Shown: piece after piece, positions 1 through 8,498 of the stretch
How the letters are laid out: every line of letters starts with the position of its first letter
How positions within the stretch are numbered: the stretch's first letter is position 1
Source of the DNA: Eutrophocola sp963925675
GTDB taxonomy: Bacteria; Pseudomonadota; Gammaproteobacteria; Pseudomonadales; Pseudohongiellaceae
Reading direction: 5' to 3'
NCBI GenBank assembly: GCA_963925675.1
Contig: CAWUSW010000055.1
Span: forward strand, 1 to 55,106
Length of the DNA stretch: 55,106 nt
Translations under genes and position numbers: made by a program
The notes under the pieces: generated by a model
The model's database searches: none
Seen by the model: only the letters and a program-made list of their open reading frames with translations
What the model was told of the DNA's origin: nothing

Positions 1-20
1 ATAAATCCCGGTTGTTTATT

Positions 21-96
21 TGGTGGGACATGTTGGGATCGAACCAACGACAATCGGATTAAGAGTCCGGTGCTCTACCAACTGAGCTAATGTCCC
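21..96 (-). tRNA. tRNA-Lys (CUU anticodon)
   Basis: Read on the minus strand this is a 76-nt cloverleaf with the 3' CCA encoded. The acceptor stem GGGACA pairs with TGTCCC, the D-arm carries AGCTCAGTTGGTAGAGC, and the T-arm is GTTGG/CCAAC around TTCGATC. The seven-base anticodon loop is CTCTTAA, giving anticodon CUU, which decodes lysine AAG. The first anticodon-stem pair (27-43) is a C-A mismatch, a small oddity. The 5' end of this gene is duplicated about 170 bp upstream in its own direction of transcription. Confidence 0.93.
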
Positions 97-245
97 AAAT
101 TTGATTTCAATGTACTTATTTACTCTACTTAAAACCTCTGCCTGGCAGAGCAGGCCTGACGGCCCGATGCGCATTCCGGCACCAATCACAGATTACTGCG
201 TTCGTCCTGCGCTCAACGCGATGCGTTGAAAACGCTTGTCCTCAC

Positions 246-274
246 CCAACTGAGCTAATGTCCCAAATTTGATT
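246..274 (-). repeat. Duplicated 5' fragment of tRNA-Lys plus leader
   Basis: These 29 bases are identical to positions 78-106, which hold the first ~19 nt of tRNA-Lys and about 10 nt of its leader. Similarity continues weakly into a shared ATGTACT. The rest of the tRNA is missing; in its place are about 140 bp with small hairpins (CAACGC/GCGTTG near 212-226; CTCTGCC/CAGAG near 134-149). It is either a decayed second tRNA-Lys copy or a tRNA-derived direct repeat left by recombination. Confidence 0.75.
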
Positions 275-290
275 ACTATGTACTGGCTTA

Positions 291-296
291 ATTATA
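291..296 (-). promoter_or_regulatory. Candidate -10 box for the tRNA-Lys transcript
   Basis: On the minus strand the sequence upstream of the truncated tRNA copy contains a perfect TATAAT. It is the only consensus-like -10 element between modA and the tRNA, so the tRNA may be transcribed through the truncated copy. No convincing -35 hexamer is seen at the usual 17 bp spacing, so this is tentative. Confidence 0.4.
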
Positions 297-336
297 CGCC
301 GCATTAAGCGAAAGGGACTATACCTGATTTTCTTTT

Positions 337-1101
337 TTAGTCAGTGATATAACCATAGCCGGCAATCACTGCCTGAGCCTCATGGCTTGTTATAAAATCC
401 AGAAATTCCTTGGCCACCTGATTGTTACTGCCACTCTTAAGTAGCACTACATCCTGCCTGATGGGATCGTACAAATTTGATGGAACAATCCAGCCAACTC
501 CCGTTTGAATCTTTCCGTTTTCGAATACTTGTGACAAAGCCACAAATCCTGCCTGGGCATTTCCGGTATTAACGAACTGATAAGCCTGATTGATGTTTTC
601 TCCCCTCACCAGTCGCTCATTGTAGTCACTGTCCAAACCCATGGCTTGCAGCACCTGCATCGCTGCTACACCATAGGGAGCCAAACGGGGATTGGCCAGT
701 GCCAGTCGCTCCACTTGCTGGCCTCGCAGCGCTTCTCCATCTGCTAAAGAAAGCTCTGAATTTACTGACCACAACACCAGCGCTCCAGTGGCGTAGGTAA
801 AGCGGATACCTTTAACTGTATGCCCTGCTTGCTCCAGAGCATCCGGTTTGTCCTGATCGGCAGAAAAGAACAGGTGAAAGGGTGCACCATTGATAATCTG
901 TGCATATAAACGCCCGGAAGAGCCATATGACACATTAATGTGATGAGCAGTGCTTTCCTCAAAGTTAGCAACAAGGGTATTCATGGGCCTGACAAAGTTT
1001 GATGCCACGGCAATTGTCAGCTCCTCAGCTTGCAATGGTAAGCAGCCGAGAGTCAGTAGCACTGATATAAGCAATAGTTTTCTGTTCATGGGTAACACCA
1101 T
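337..1101 (-). CDS. modA: ModA-like molybdate/tungstate ABC substrate-binding protein
   Basis: The 254-residue protein is a periplasmic type 2 binding protein of the ModA family. It has an N-terminal signal peptide (MNRKLLLISVLL...PLQA, cleaved near residue 25), followed by the ModA-typical TIAVASNF start of the mature domain. The oxyanion-contact segment YGSSGRLYAQI, then FFSADQDKP and FTYATGALVLWS, match the family in order. ModA delivers molybdate or tungstate to a ModBC permease, but no modB or modC lies beside it. The start may be the ATG at 1101 or the ATG four codons downstream (1089), which gives a more typical signal peptide. The gene is monocistronic between the tRNA region and a divergent gene. 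Specificity for molybdate rather than another oxyanion is not proven. Confidence 0.85.
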   Translation of the reverse strand: MVLPMNRKLLLISVLLTLGCLPLQAEELTIAVASNFVRPMNTLVANFEESTAHHINVSYGSSGRLYAQIINGAPFHLFFSADQDKPDALEQAGHTVKGIRFTYATGALVLWSVNSELSLADGEALRGQQVERLALANPRLAPYGVAAMQVLQAMGLDSDYNERLVRGENINQAYQFVNTGNAQAGFVALSQVFENGKIQTGVGWIVPSNLYDPIRQDVVLLKSGSNNQVAKEFLDFITSHEAQAVIAGYGYITD

Positions 1102-1229
1102 AACAACGACTTCAAGAAGAGAAAAGGTTTATCTATTATGGACTAGACAGCGTCTCTTTACCTGTTTACTCTTGGTCTTGCAGTGAAAATCAATAAGAAC
1201 GTTAAGCTATTTATTCTGGGGGAATTAAG

Positions 1230-2225
1230 GTGTTGATAAGCAAATTACACCGGTCAATATTAGTCGGTTTTACAGTCCTGGCGGTGAGTTCCGTTGCCAA
1301 CGCCCAAATCAACGGCTTTACCGGTCAGGTCCTGACAACCATCCCCCCGGACAGGGAATTTGCCACCTCTGAAGATCATTACCAATACCTGCTGGAAAAA
1401 GCTGACGGCGGGACTCAGCATACCTGGGAAACACTGCCACGCTGGGACGGGCTGTGGTACACCGCAGGCAATAATCATATGGACCTTTTCACCGATGGCG
1501 GCCTTCGCGGTGGTACCGTCAAAGAAGGTGTCCTGACTCCGGCCTATGAAGCGGCCTACAAGGAGCGCTGGCGTCAGCAACAAGAAGAAGGCCAGGTCCG
1601 ATACGACCGCCTGACTCACTGCGAACCGGCTGGTCTGCCACGCTGGTTACTGGAACCCTACAACCACGAATTCATTAATCTGCCTCACGAATCCTGGTTT
1701 ATAAACGATTTTGCCAATGCCATTCGCCGTACCTATATCAATAAGGAACACACCAACCTGGCCGAGATGAATGGCTCTCATTCCTGGCATGGCGACACCA
1801 TTGGCTTCTGGGACGGTAACAAACTGATCACCAATACCAAGTATATAAGGCCTGCTGATTTCACCCGCTGGTCCCCTATGACCAGTAACCAGTTAGAACT
1901 TGTCGAGACCTGGGAATTTATAGAATTCGATGACTTCCCAAGGCTGGTAGTCCAGGTGACAATGTATGACAGGCATGCCTTCGTGAAACCCCTGAATTTC
2001 GTTTTTTCTTTCCGCCAGGCCACCGATCTCGATGAAATCGGCTACCGTGTTCAGCACTGGGAGTGCGAGCAAAGCAGCAACTCCTACCTGGACGAAAATG
2101 GCTATACCGATTTTTACCTGCCCGGTGAAGAAGGTTACAAGGACCCCCGCGGCGCCACCTTGTTTCCTGATCTTCCCGGACAGACACCAGACCCTTTCTC
2201 TGATCCGGTATTGCAGGGGGAGTGA
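1230..2225 (+). CDS. Secreted hypothetical protein, partner of DUF6152
   Basis: The GTG start is chosen because a strong GGGGGAA ribosome site lies about 7 bases upstream and the reading gives a clean signal peptide (LVGFTVLAVSSVANA, cleaved near residue 25). The mature ~305-residue protein is rich in Trp, Tyr and acidic residues. It includes HGDTIGFWDGNKLITNT, which resembles the WEGDTLVVDT-type strand motif of a large family of uncharacterised secreted bacterial proteins. No catalytic motif is recognisable. The next gene, ~100 bp downstream on the same strand, encodes DUF6152; such pairs are common in marine Gammaproteobacteria. A heptamer repeat begins on the base after the stop codon. Function unknown; periplasmic location is likely. 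Confidence 0.8.
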   Translation: MLISKLHRSILVGFTVLAVSSVANAQINGFTGQVLTTIPPDREFATSEDHYQYLLEKADGGTQHTWETLPRWDGLWYTAGNNHMDLFTDGGLRGGTVKEGVLTPAYEAAYKERWRQQQEEGQVRYDRLTHCEPAGLPRWLLEPYNHEFINLPHESWFINDFANAIRRTYINKEHTNLAEMNGSHSWHGDTIGFWDGNKLITNTKYIRPADFTRWSPMTSNQLELVETWEFIEFDDFPRLVVQVTMYDRHAFVKPLNFVFSFRQATDLDEIGYRVQHWECEQSSNSYLDENGYTDFYLPGEEGYKDPRGATLFPDLPGQTPDPFSDPVLQGE

Positions 2226-2253
2226 GGTACAAGGTACAAGGTATAAGGTACAA
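2226..2253 (+). repeat. Four tandem 7-bp repeats (GGTACAA type) directly after a stop codon
   Basis: Starting on the base after the stop are GGTACAA, GGTACAA, GGTATAA and GGTACAA. On the other strand the unit reads TTGTACC, that is CTTGTAC in a shifted phase, the same unit found at 28554-28602 and 43369-43417. Positions 2230-2247 are an exact reverse complement of 2354-2371 inside the next gene. Confidence 0.9.
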
Positions 2254-2323
2254 GAATTAGGTTAAAGCGAAGAGATATATAGTTCACTGAATTTAAATAG
2301 ATTTGTAACGAGGGTATAAAATT

Positions 2324-2806
2324 ATGAAAATTTCCGCATGCATCAAGGCACTACTTATACCTTGTACCTTGTCTCTTGCCTCTGGCACAGCCCAGGCACA
2401 TCATTCCTTCAGCATGTTCGACCAGGATATTGAAATGGTCGTACAAGGCACGGTTGAGCGCTGGGCTTTCAATAATCCGCACGCCTGGCTTTACGTCAAT
2501 GTGATTGACGATAATGGTGAAGTAGTGGAATGGGGTTTTGAAGGCGGTGCACCTCCTTCTCTTGTACGTGCTGGCATTACCGGCAGAGCATTCAAACCAG
2601 GTGATGAAGTGACCGTCATGTTCAGCCCCCTAACGGGAGGCCGTCCAGGTGGCGCCTTGTGCTGGATTAAAGTGGAAGATGGCTCTTACAAGAAGCCTGC
2701 CGATGGCGGTTGCGGTGCACGCGATCCAGAAAATGTCAGCCGTTGGGAAAAGTGGATAGAACAGGGATTCACAAGCAGCATAGAGGCAAACGCCGCCTCA
2801 CTGTAA
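2324..2806 (+). CDS. DUF6152 family periplasmic protein
   Basis: The 160-residue protein has a signal peptide ending at AQA (residue ~25). It then begins HHSFSMFDQD, the hallmark N-terminus of DUF6152 proteins, and continues with a small beta-rich domain (GTVERWAFNNPHAWLYV; FKPGDEVTVMFSPL). Two C-terminal cysteines (in LCWIK and GGCGARD) could form a disulfide. A GAGGG site 9 bases upstream supports the ATG. It probably shares a transcript with the preceding secreted protein. Its signal-peptide codons contain four CTT heptamers (2354-2381), so part of a repeat array is translated here. The function of DUF6152 is unknown; ligand or lipid binding would be a guess. Confidence 0.85.
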   Translation: MKISACIKALLIPCTLSLASGTAQAHHSFSMFDQDIEMVVQGTVERWAFNNPHAWLYVNVIDDNGEVVEWGFEGGAPPSLVRAGITGRAFKPGDEVTVMFSPLTGGRPGGALCWIKVEDGSYKKPADGGCGARDPENVSRWEKWIEQGFTSSIEANAASL

Positions 2807-2836
2807 ATTAACGCCAAGTGCACAAAATTCAACATT

Positions 2837-2868
2837 AAAAAAGGAAGCTCTTGAGTTTCCTTTTTTTT
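2837..2868 (+). terminator. Rho-independent terminator after the DUF6152 gene
   Basis: AAAAAAGGAA and TTCCTTTTTT arms close on a short CTC/GAG stem with one mismatch, followed by a run of eight T. It lies 30 bp after the stop codon. Confidence 0.75.
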
Positions 2869-2980
2869 TATACCTTTTTTAGTATTTCCCACCTAAATCA
2901 AAGGGCTCAGAGTAACTTTATTTTCAATTTACTATGCCCCCTTACTTCTGCTTCCTTAATATTTTTGTTTGCTGTTTGTG

Positions 2981-4465
2981 TCAGGGAACTATCATTTTGC
3001 TTTCCATTACGGCTTCTTCAAGCCGCACAATTTTAAAGTCCATAATGCCATAGACAATAGAAATAACCGGCATCAGTAAATTGAAAAAACAAAAAGGCAG
3101 ATACACCATGGTCGGCACCCCCAGAGAAGCCGCCATGAAAGCGCCGCAGGTATTCCAGGGGATTAAAGGAGAAGTCACTGTCCCGGCATCTTCAATCACC
3201 CGGCTCAGGTTCACCGGGGCCAGATTGTGGTGCTGAAATGCCACTTTATACATCCGGCCCGGGATGACGATGGCCATGTATTGATCTGCAGCAATAATAT
3301 TGGCGCCGATACAGGTCACTACCGTTGAGGCAATAATAGAAGCGGTAGTTTTTGCGTGCTGCATAATTTCCTGAAGAATTTTTACCAGCAATCCAGTTTG
3401 CTCCATGGCACCACCAAAAAATATCGCACACAACATCAGCCAGATAGTGTTTAGCATGTTCGCTGCCCCACCACCGCTGAGCAAATCATCCATATTGGCG
3501 TTTCCAGTTGTTGATTCATAACCTGCAAACATCATGCTCCAGATCAGTTTTAGTTGCTCACTACTGCCAGCGGCATCGCCAGTGGACTGAAAAAACCAGA
3601 TAAACAATATCCCGGTAAAAGCCGCAATGAGTATCGCGGGCAGCGCGGGCATTTTTTTCCAGGCAAGAAAAAACAATAATAAAAGTGGCGCAAGCATATA
3701 CCAGGCAATAGTAAAATTTGACTCAAGTACTGCGAGCATTAATTCCAGATCATTACTGCCTACTGAAGGTGTGGATAGCAGACCAAGCGCCATGAAAATT
3801 ATGAGAGAAATAATAAGCGCCGGAAAAGTCGTCCAGGTCATATGACGGATATGGGAAAACAGATCCACACCGGCAACGGCGGGTGCCAGATTGGTGGTGT
3901 CGGACATAGGAGACATTTTGTCACCGAAATAGGCACCGGAAATAACAGCACCGGCACATATCGCCGGTGACAGACCAAGGCCATTAGCCGTACCAATCAT
4001 CGCCACACCAACACTGGCAGCCGTTGTCCAGGAACTGCCAATGCTCAAGGAAACAATAGCGCACACCAGGCAGGCAGCAGCGTAGAACACTGTTGGACTC
4101 AACAGGGTAAGCCCGTAATAAATCATGGTCGGTACTACGCCGCCCGCAACCCAGGTAGCGATCATGATGCCTACCGCCAGAAGAATAAAACTGGGGGCAA
4201 ACACGACAATCATGCCATTGTAAATCCCCTGCTCCATGTCACGCCACGACTGGCCGTTTTTCATGCCGACCAGTAAAGCCACACATCCAGACAACAACAG
4301 GATGATCTGATTCGGACCATAAGAGGAGTCTTCGCCATAGAAACGAACGGAAAGGAATAAACCCAATGCCAGAAAGGCTAAGGGCAAGAAGGCATCAAGC
4401 AGTGATGCATTTACCTCATCGCTGCCTGCTATATTTTTATGATCTTTATTTTGTTGATCACTCAC
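2981..4465 (-). CDS. nhaC: NhaC-family Na+/H+ antiporter
   Basis: The 494-residue polytopic inner-membrane protein has about 11-12 hydrophobic segments and a hydrophilic N-terminus of about 20 residues. Family signatures are clear: SIGSSWTTAASVGVAMIG, GAYFGDKMSPMSDTTNLAPA and, near the C-terminus, AGTVTSPLIPWNTCGAF. NhaC proteins exchange cytoplasmic sodium for external protons; some relatives carry malate or amino acids, so the substrate is by family only. It is the last gene of a minus-strand set behind fklB and DUF1015, with a 43 bp gap. Sodium extrusion fits a marine lifestyle. Confidence 0.9.
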   Translation of the reverse strand: MSDQQNKDHKNIAGSDEVNASLLDAFLPLAFLALGLFLSVRFYGEDSSYGPNQIILLLSGCVALLVGMKNGQSWRDMEQGIYNGMIVVFAPSFILLAVGIMIATWVAGGVVPTMIYYGLTLLSPTVFYAAACLVCAIVSLSIGSSWTTAASVGVAMIGTANGLGLSPAICAGAVISGAYFGDKMSPMSDTTNLAPAVAGVDLFSHIRHMTWTTFPALIISLIIFMALGLLSTPSVGSNDLELMLAVLESNFTIAWYMLAPLLLLFFLAWKKMPALPAILIAAFTGILFIWFFQSTGDAAGSSEQLKLIWSMMFAGYESTTGNANMDDLLSGGGAANMLNTIWLMLCAIFFGGAMEQTGLLVKILQEIMQHAKTTASIIASTVVTCIGANIIAADQYMAIVIPGRMYKVAFQHHNLAPVNLSRVIEDAGTVTSPLIPWNTCGAFMAASLGVPTMVYLPFCFFNLLMPVISIVYGIMDFKIVRLEEAVMESKMIVP

Positions 4466-4508
4466 TGCCAGATCCCTGAATTTTTCATGTCAGTTCTTCC
4501 AGGTGAAA

Positions 4509-5777
4509 TCAATCGAGAGCGTGCGAGACCAATCCGGATTTAAGCTTTGGTTCAAACCAGGTTGATTTGGGAGGCATCAGTTTACCCTGCTCGGCAATCA
4601 GCATCAGCGCCTTGATTGACGCCGGAAAACAGGCAAATGCCGCAGTAAAATTTCCACTGTTCACAGCCTGCTCAAGCGCCCGCAAGCCTTTGCTGCCACC
4701 TATAAAATCAACGCGAGAATCTGTTCTTGGATCTGTTATTCCCAGCAAGGGTGACAATATTTTTTCTTGCAATATCGACACATTCAGGCCTGAAACCAGA
4801 TCCACGGCTGCGTCCTTAATGGCACGATAATCCAGACGATACCACTGCGTATCAAGGTATAGGCCAAAGCTGCCTGATTGTTCAGGCAATACGCCGTTGG
4901 TACAAACGGTCACTTCAAAGTCTGCTGTCAGGGCATCAAGAAATGACTGGCTGTCATAAGCACCAAGATCCTTAACCACACGGTTATAAGCAAGAATATT
5001 CAATTGGTCGTGAGGAAACATAACAGCCATGAAATAGTTGTAAGGCTCTTTCCCCGTGTGCTGTGAATTCTCATCACGGCGCATGGCGCGATAACGCACA
5101 GCTGCTGCAGAACGGTGATGGCCATCAGCCACAAACAAGGTCGGGATGTTTTCAAAATCTGCACTGATTTGCGCAATGGTGTTTTCTTCAGTGACAGTCC
5201 AGAACTGGTGTTTCACGCCATCACTGACAAAATCGTAGACCGGTAGTGCCTGACTGCACTTATCCATAATCTCTTGCAGGGAAGGCCTGGCCTGATAGGT
5301 TAGAAAAACGGGCCCGGTTTGCGTTGCCAGGGCCTGCATATGCCTGACCCGATCATTTTCCTTGTCGGGGCGGGTCAGTTCATGCTTTTTGATGATGTCA
5401 GCTTCATAATCATCAGCACTGACAAGACCAACAAAGCCGGTTTGACTGTGTTGGACTGCATCTGCGTTGCTGTCTTTGGAATCCTGAATACTTTGCCGGT
5501 ATAAATAAAAACAGGGACTTTTATCTTTGCTCAGGATGTTTTCTGCCAGGAAGCGATCAAGATTCTCCCTGCCCTTTTGATAAACGCAATCATCATGGGA
5601 ATCTGTTTCAGGCGGGAGGTCTATTTCAGGCTTACTGATATGGAGAAAGCAATGAGGGTTGCCACTGGCAAATTCTCGCGCTTCACTACTATTAAGGACG
5701 TCGTAGGGAGGCGCGGCAACTTGTTCTGCAAGCTGTGCTTGCGGCCGGATACCGGCAAAAGGCAGAACCGTTGCCAC
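4509..5777 (-). CDS. DUF1015 family protein
   Basis: The 422-residue soluble protein begins VLPFAGIRPQ and has AAPPYDVL, the N-terminal signature of DUF1015. A central FVADGHHRSAAAVRYR segment and a C-terminal TDSRVDFIGG complete the family pattern over full length. The ADGHHR motif suggests a nucleotide- or phosphate-handling active site. The family has been compared to ParB/Srx-like folds, but no activity is established to my knowledge. It starts 14 bp after the FKBP gene ends on the same strand and precedes nhaC, so the three are likely cotranscribed. Cytoplasmic; function unknown. Confidence 0.88.
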   Translation of the reverse strand: MATVLPFAGIRPQAQLAEQVAAPPYDVLNSSEAREFASGNPHCFLHISKPEIDLPPETDSHDDCVYQKGRENLDRFLAENILSKDKSPCFYLYRQSIQDSKDSNADAVQHSQTGFVGLVSADDYEADIIKKHELTRPDKENDRVRHMQALATQTGPVFLTYQARPSLQEIMDKCSQALPVYDFVSDGVKHQFWTVTEENTIAQISADFENIPTLFVADGHHRSAAAVRYRAMRRDENSQHTGKEPYNYFMAVMFPHDQLNILAYNRVVKDLGAYDSQSFLDALTADFEVTVCTNGVLPEQSGSFGLYLDTQWYRLDYRAIKDAAVDLVSGLNVSILQEKILSPLLGITDPRTDSRVDFIGGSKGLRALEQAVNSGNFTAAFACFPASIKALMLIAEQGKLMPPKSTWFEPKLKSGLVSHALD

Positions 5778-5791
5778 CGTCTTATTCTCCC

Positions 5792-6409
5792 TTAGCTGAT
5801 GCCCAGTAATTCAACTTCAAAAATCAGCGCCTGAAAAGGTCCAATAACGCCTCCCGCACCGTTTTCACCATAAGCCAGTTGATAAGGGATAAACAATTTC
5901 CATTTATCGCCTATTTTCATCAACTGTAATGCTTCGGTCCAACCGGTGATAACACCACCCACATTAAATTCAATGGGTTCGCCGCGATTTACTGAGCTAT
6001 CAAAAACGGTGCCGTCGATTAGTGTGCCGTGATAATGCACCTTAACAGTAGAATCTGAGGACGGCGATTCTCCTTCACCAAATTCTATAACCTCATATTG
6101 CAATCCGGTTCTGGTAACGGTCACTTCATCCCGACGTGCATTTTCGGTGAGAAATTGTTCCCCTTCAGCCGCCTGGGAGCCAGCTTCCTGCTTCTGCTGC
6201 TTCATCATGCGCTGGTTCAGATCATCAATTGCGGCTTTGATATCGGCTTCGCTAACCTGACTTTCATTGCCTTCCAGTACATCTGCTATGCCAGCAACAA
6301 CTGCTTTTGGCGACATTCCTTCAAAGGGCTGGCTGGCAAGTTGTTCTCCTACTTGTCGACCGATGCCATAACTGGCTTGCTCATCTATCGTGGTAAATTC
6401 ATCAGACAT
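5792..6409 (-). CDS. fklB: FKBP-type peptidyl-prolyl isomerase (FklB-like)
   Basis: The 205-residue protein has the FkpA/FklB layout: an N-terminal dimerisation domain (YGIGRQVGEQLA...GMSPKAVVAGIADVL), a linking helix, and a C-terminal FKBP domain. Catalytic-pocket motifs are KVHYHGTLIDGTVFDSS, GWTEALQLM, and WKLFIPYQLAYGENG. There is no signal peptide, so it resembles cytoplasmic FklB more than periplasmic FkpA. It catalyses cis-trans isomerisation of Xaa-Pro bonds and can act as a chaperone. It is the first gene of a likely operon with DUF1015 and nhaC. Confidence 0.92.
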   Translation of the reverse strand: MSDEFTTIDEQASYGIGRQVGEQLASQPFEGMSPKAVVAGIADVLEGNESQVSEADIKAAIDDLNQRMMKQQKQEAGSQAAEGEQFLTENARRDEVTVTRTGLQYEVIEFGEGESPSSDSTVKVHYHGTLIDGTVFDSSVNRGEPIEFNVGGVITGWTEALQLMKIGDKWKLFIPYQLAYGENGAGGVIGPFQALIFEVELLGIS

Positions 6410-6591
6410 ACTATAATTCCAGAAATTATTGGGTTAGGGAGTAATTTTAACATGGAATCCTGGGAGACTCTCGGACAGCTTGTACAAAATTCCCGTCAAT
6501 TGCTGCTCCTGCGGGTCAATATGTTTGGAATTCCTGCTCAAATGCTTATGATTACCATCATGCAGCGTAATACTCCTCTAAAAGCCACTCT

Positions 6592-6972
6592 ATGAATTTC
6601 AATGATGCCAAAGCGTATTTGCTTGGCAAGCCGGAAGCTCTATTGGATTACCCCTTTGGACCAGAGATTGCTGTTTTCAAAGTACACAAGAAAATGTTCG
6701 CCACCCTGATAGAAATTAAAGGCTCCCCGTTTTCCAATCTCAAATGTGATCCTGAGGAATCAATAATGCTACGGGATCTTTTCCCGGAAGTGATCCCGGC
6801 TTATCACATGAACAAAAAACACTGGAATACAGTACAACTGGATGGCAATCTGCCACGCGGCGAAATAGAGCGTATGGTCGATAATTCCTATACACTCGTG
6901 GTCAAGAGCCTGCCCAAACGCATTAAGCAGTCATTGGAAATCAAGTACGGTTCAGAGACGGTTTACCGCTAA
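6592..6972 (+). CDS. MmcQ/YjbR family protein
   Basis: This 126-residue small basic protein matches the MmcQ/YjbR fold over its full length. It shows AKAYLLGKPEALLDYPFGPE near the N-terminus, a central FATLIEIKGSPFSNLKCDPE, and HMNKKHWNTVQLDGN toward the C-terminus. The family has a CyaY-like fold and is often called DNA-binding; the exact role is unknown. It opens a plus-strand set; the EamA transporter starts 12 bp after its stop. Confidence 0.88.
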   Translation: MNFNDAKAYLLGKPEALLDYPFGPEIAVFKVHKKMFATLIEIKGSPFSNLKCDPEESIMLRDLFPEVIPAYHMNKKHWNTVQLDGNLPRGEIERMVDNSYTLVVKSLPKRIKQSLEIKYGSETVYR

Positions 6973-6984
6973 GAAGTCAGCAAT

Positions 6985-7872
6985 TTGCAATTAAAATATT
7001 TCATTACAATGGTGGCCCTGGCGGCAATATGGGGATCATCTTTCCTGTTTGCCAGACTCTCGGTGGGTGAATTCGGCGCCATTCCCTTGACGGCAGTCAG
7101 ATCCGTGATCGCCGCCCTGACCCTGCTGCCCATCATGATATGGACAGGCCAGTGGCATTACTTCACCGGCAATTTGAAACATTTTATGGTGCTTGGTCTC
7201 ATTAGCACCGCCCTGCCCTTCACTTTTCTCACTATCACCACGCAATATTCCACTGCCGGGTTTGCATCCGTGATGAACTCGCTAACGCCAATTATGAGTG
7301 CCGGCGTTGCCTGGGTATGGCTGAAAGAATATCTATCCGTCTCTGCCGTGGTGGGTATTGGCCTAAGCTTTGCCGGTGTACTGGTTATGATTACCGACAC
7401 CCAATCCATCTCTGCTGAATTTTTCCTTTTGCCTGTAATCACCGGCATGGCTGCGGCGCTCTTTTACGCCCTTACTGGCAATTATTCCCGTAAATTTGTT
7501 CCTGATGTGCCCTCTGTAGCCCAGGCCACAGGCTGCCAGGTCTTTGCCGCATTATTTATGATTCCACCTGCATTGTACCTCTGGCCGGAAAACACTATTA
7601 GTACAGGGAGTTGGATGAGTGCCGTCATCCTGGGTTTAATGTGTACCAGCGTAGCTTTCATTCTGTATTTTTATCTATTGAAGAATATCGGCGTGGCACG
7701 TACCGTTATCGTGACTTATATGATTCCTGTTTTTGGCATGTTATGGGGTTATTTATTCCTGAATGAGATAATCACCGTTAAAATGATGGCAGCTGCTGCA
7801 CTGATCCTCACCGGTATCGCACTGACCACCGGGCTGATAAAAAAACGACCGAGAAGAATATATGAAGATTAG
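6985..7872 (+). CDS. EamA/DMT family transporter (drug/metabolite exporter type)
   Basis: The 295-residue membrane protein has ten predicted transmembrane helices in two EamA repeats. Marks include AAIWGSSFLFARL in helix 1, PLTAVRSVIAALTLLP in helix 2, and PVFGMLWGYLFLNE near the end of the second repeat. The listed start is a TTG with a weak AAGAAG site about 8 bp upstream; an ATG at 7009 is the alternative and would shorten helix 1. DMT proteins usually export amino acids or other metabolites. Its 3' end overlaps the next gene, a PurN-like formyltransferase, by 11 bp, so the two are translationally coupled. Confidence 0.88.
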   Translation: MQLKYFITMVALAAIWGSSFLFARLSVGEFGAIPLTAVRSVIAALTLLPIMIWTGQWHYFTGNLKHFMVLGLISTALPFTFLTITTQYSTAGFASVMNSLTPIMSAGVAWVWLKEYLSVSAVVGIGLSFAGVLVMITDTQSISAEFFLLPVITGMAAALFYALTGNYSRKFVPDVPSVAQATGCQVFAALFMIPPALYLWPENTISTGSWMSAVILGLMCTSVAFILYFYLLKNIGVARTVIVTYMIPVFGMLWGYLFLNEIITVKMMAAAALILTGIALTTGLIKKRPRRIYED

Positions 7873-8443
7873 CTTTCTCGCTTCCCATGGCGGCTCCTCT
7901 GCAAAGGCAATTATCCAGGCAATAAACAATGGTGATCTTGATGCAAAAGCCGGCATAGTCATCACCAACAACAAGGACTCAGGCATTTACCTTTGGTGCC
8001 TGGAACATAATATTCCTGTTTTCCATATTTCTTCTACCACCCACCCGAGCAGTTCTGCTGCCGATTCCTCTATTCTTATAACCCTGAAGCAAGCCAATAC
8101 CGATATTGTGGTTTGTTCCGGCTATATGAAAAAGATTGGCCCTAATACCCTGAGTGGCTTTAGTGGCAAGATTCTTAATATTCATCCAGCCCTGTTGCCC
8201 CGGCATGGGGGGGAAGGTATGTATGGAGACAAGGTCCACACTGCAGTTTTAAACGCGGGAGAAACTGAAACCGGAGCCACTGTTCATCTGGTCAATGAAA
8301 ACTATGATGATGGACCAATATTGGGACAGTCTCATGTGGAAGTATTGCAAAGTGATACCCTTGAATCCCTCAGACAAAAGGTTCAGGCCACAGAACCGGG
8401 CTTGTATATTGACTGCCTGAAAAGCTTTTTGACTAAACTTTAA
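7862..8443 (+). CDS. PurN-like formyltransferase
   Basis: The 193-residue protein has the formyltransferase fold of glycinamide ribonucleotide transformylase. The phosphate loop is SHGGSSA. The active-site stretch NIHPALLP holds the Asn and His, and NENYDDGPILGQ holds the catalytic Asp. The HGGEGMYG insert resembles the PurN variant of Bacteroidetes rather than E. coli PurN. These residues predict transfer of a formyl group from 10-formyltetrahydrofolate to an amine, classically GAR in purine synthesis. It is slightly shorter than canonical PurN (~212 aa), has no purM neighbour, and is coupled to an EamA exporter. It may therefore be a second, specialised formyltransferase rather than the housekeeping PurN. 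Confidence 0.82.
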   Translation: MKISFLASHGGSSAKAIIQAINNGDLDAKAGIVITNNKDSGIYLWCLEHNIPVFHISSTTHPSSSAADSSILITLKQANTDIVVCSGYMKKIGPNTLSGFSGKILNIHPALLPRHGGEGMYGDKVHTAVLNAGETETGATVHLVNENYDDGPILGQSHVEVLQSDTLESLRQKVQATEPGLYIDCLKSFLTKL

Positions 8444-8498
8444 ATAAACCCTAGTCTCATCTAGCGTATTGCTCATTTAATTATTAGGAAATATTGCC

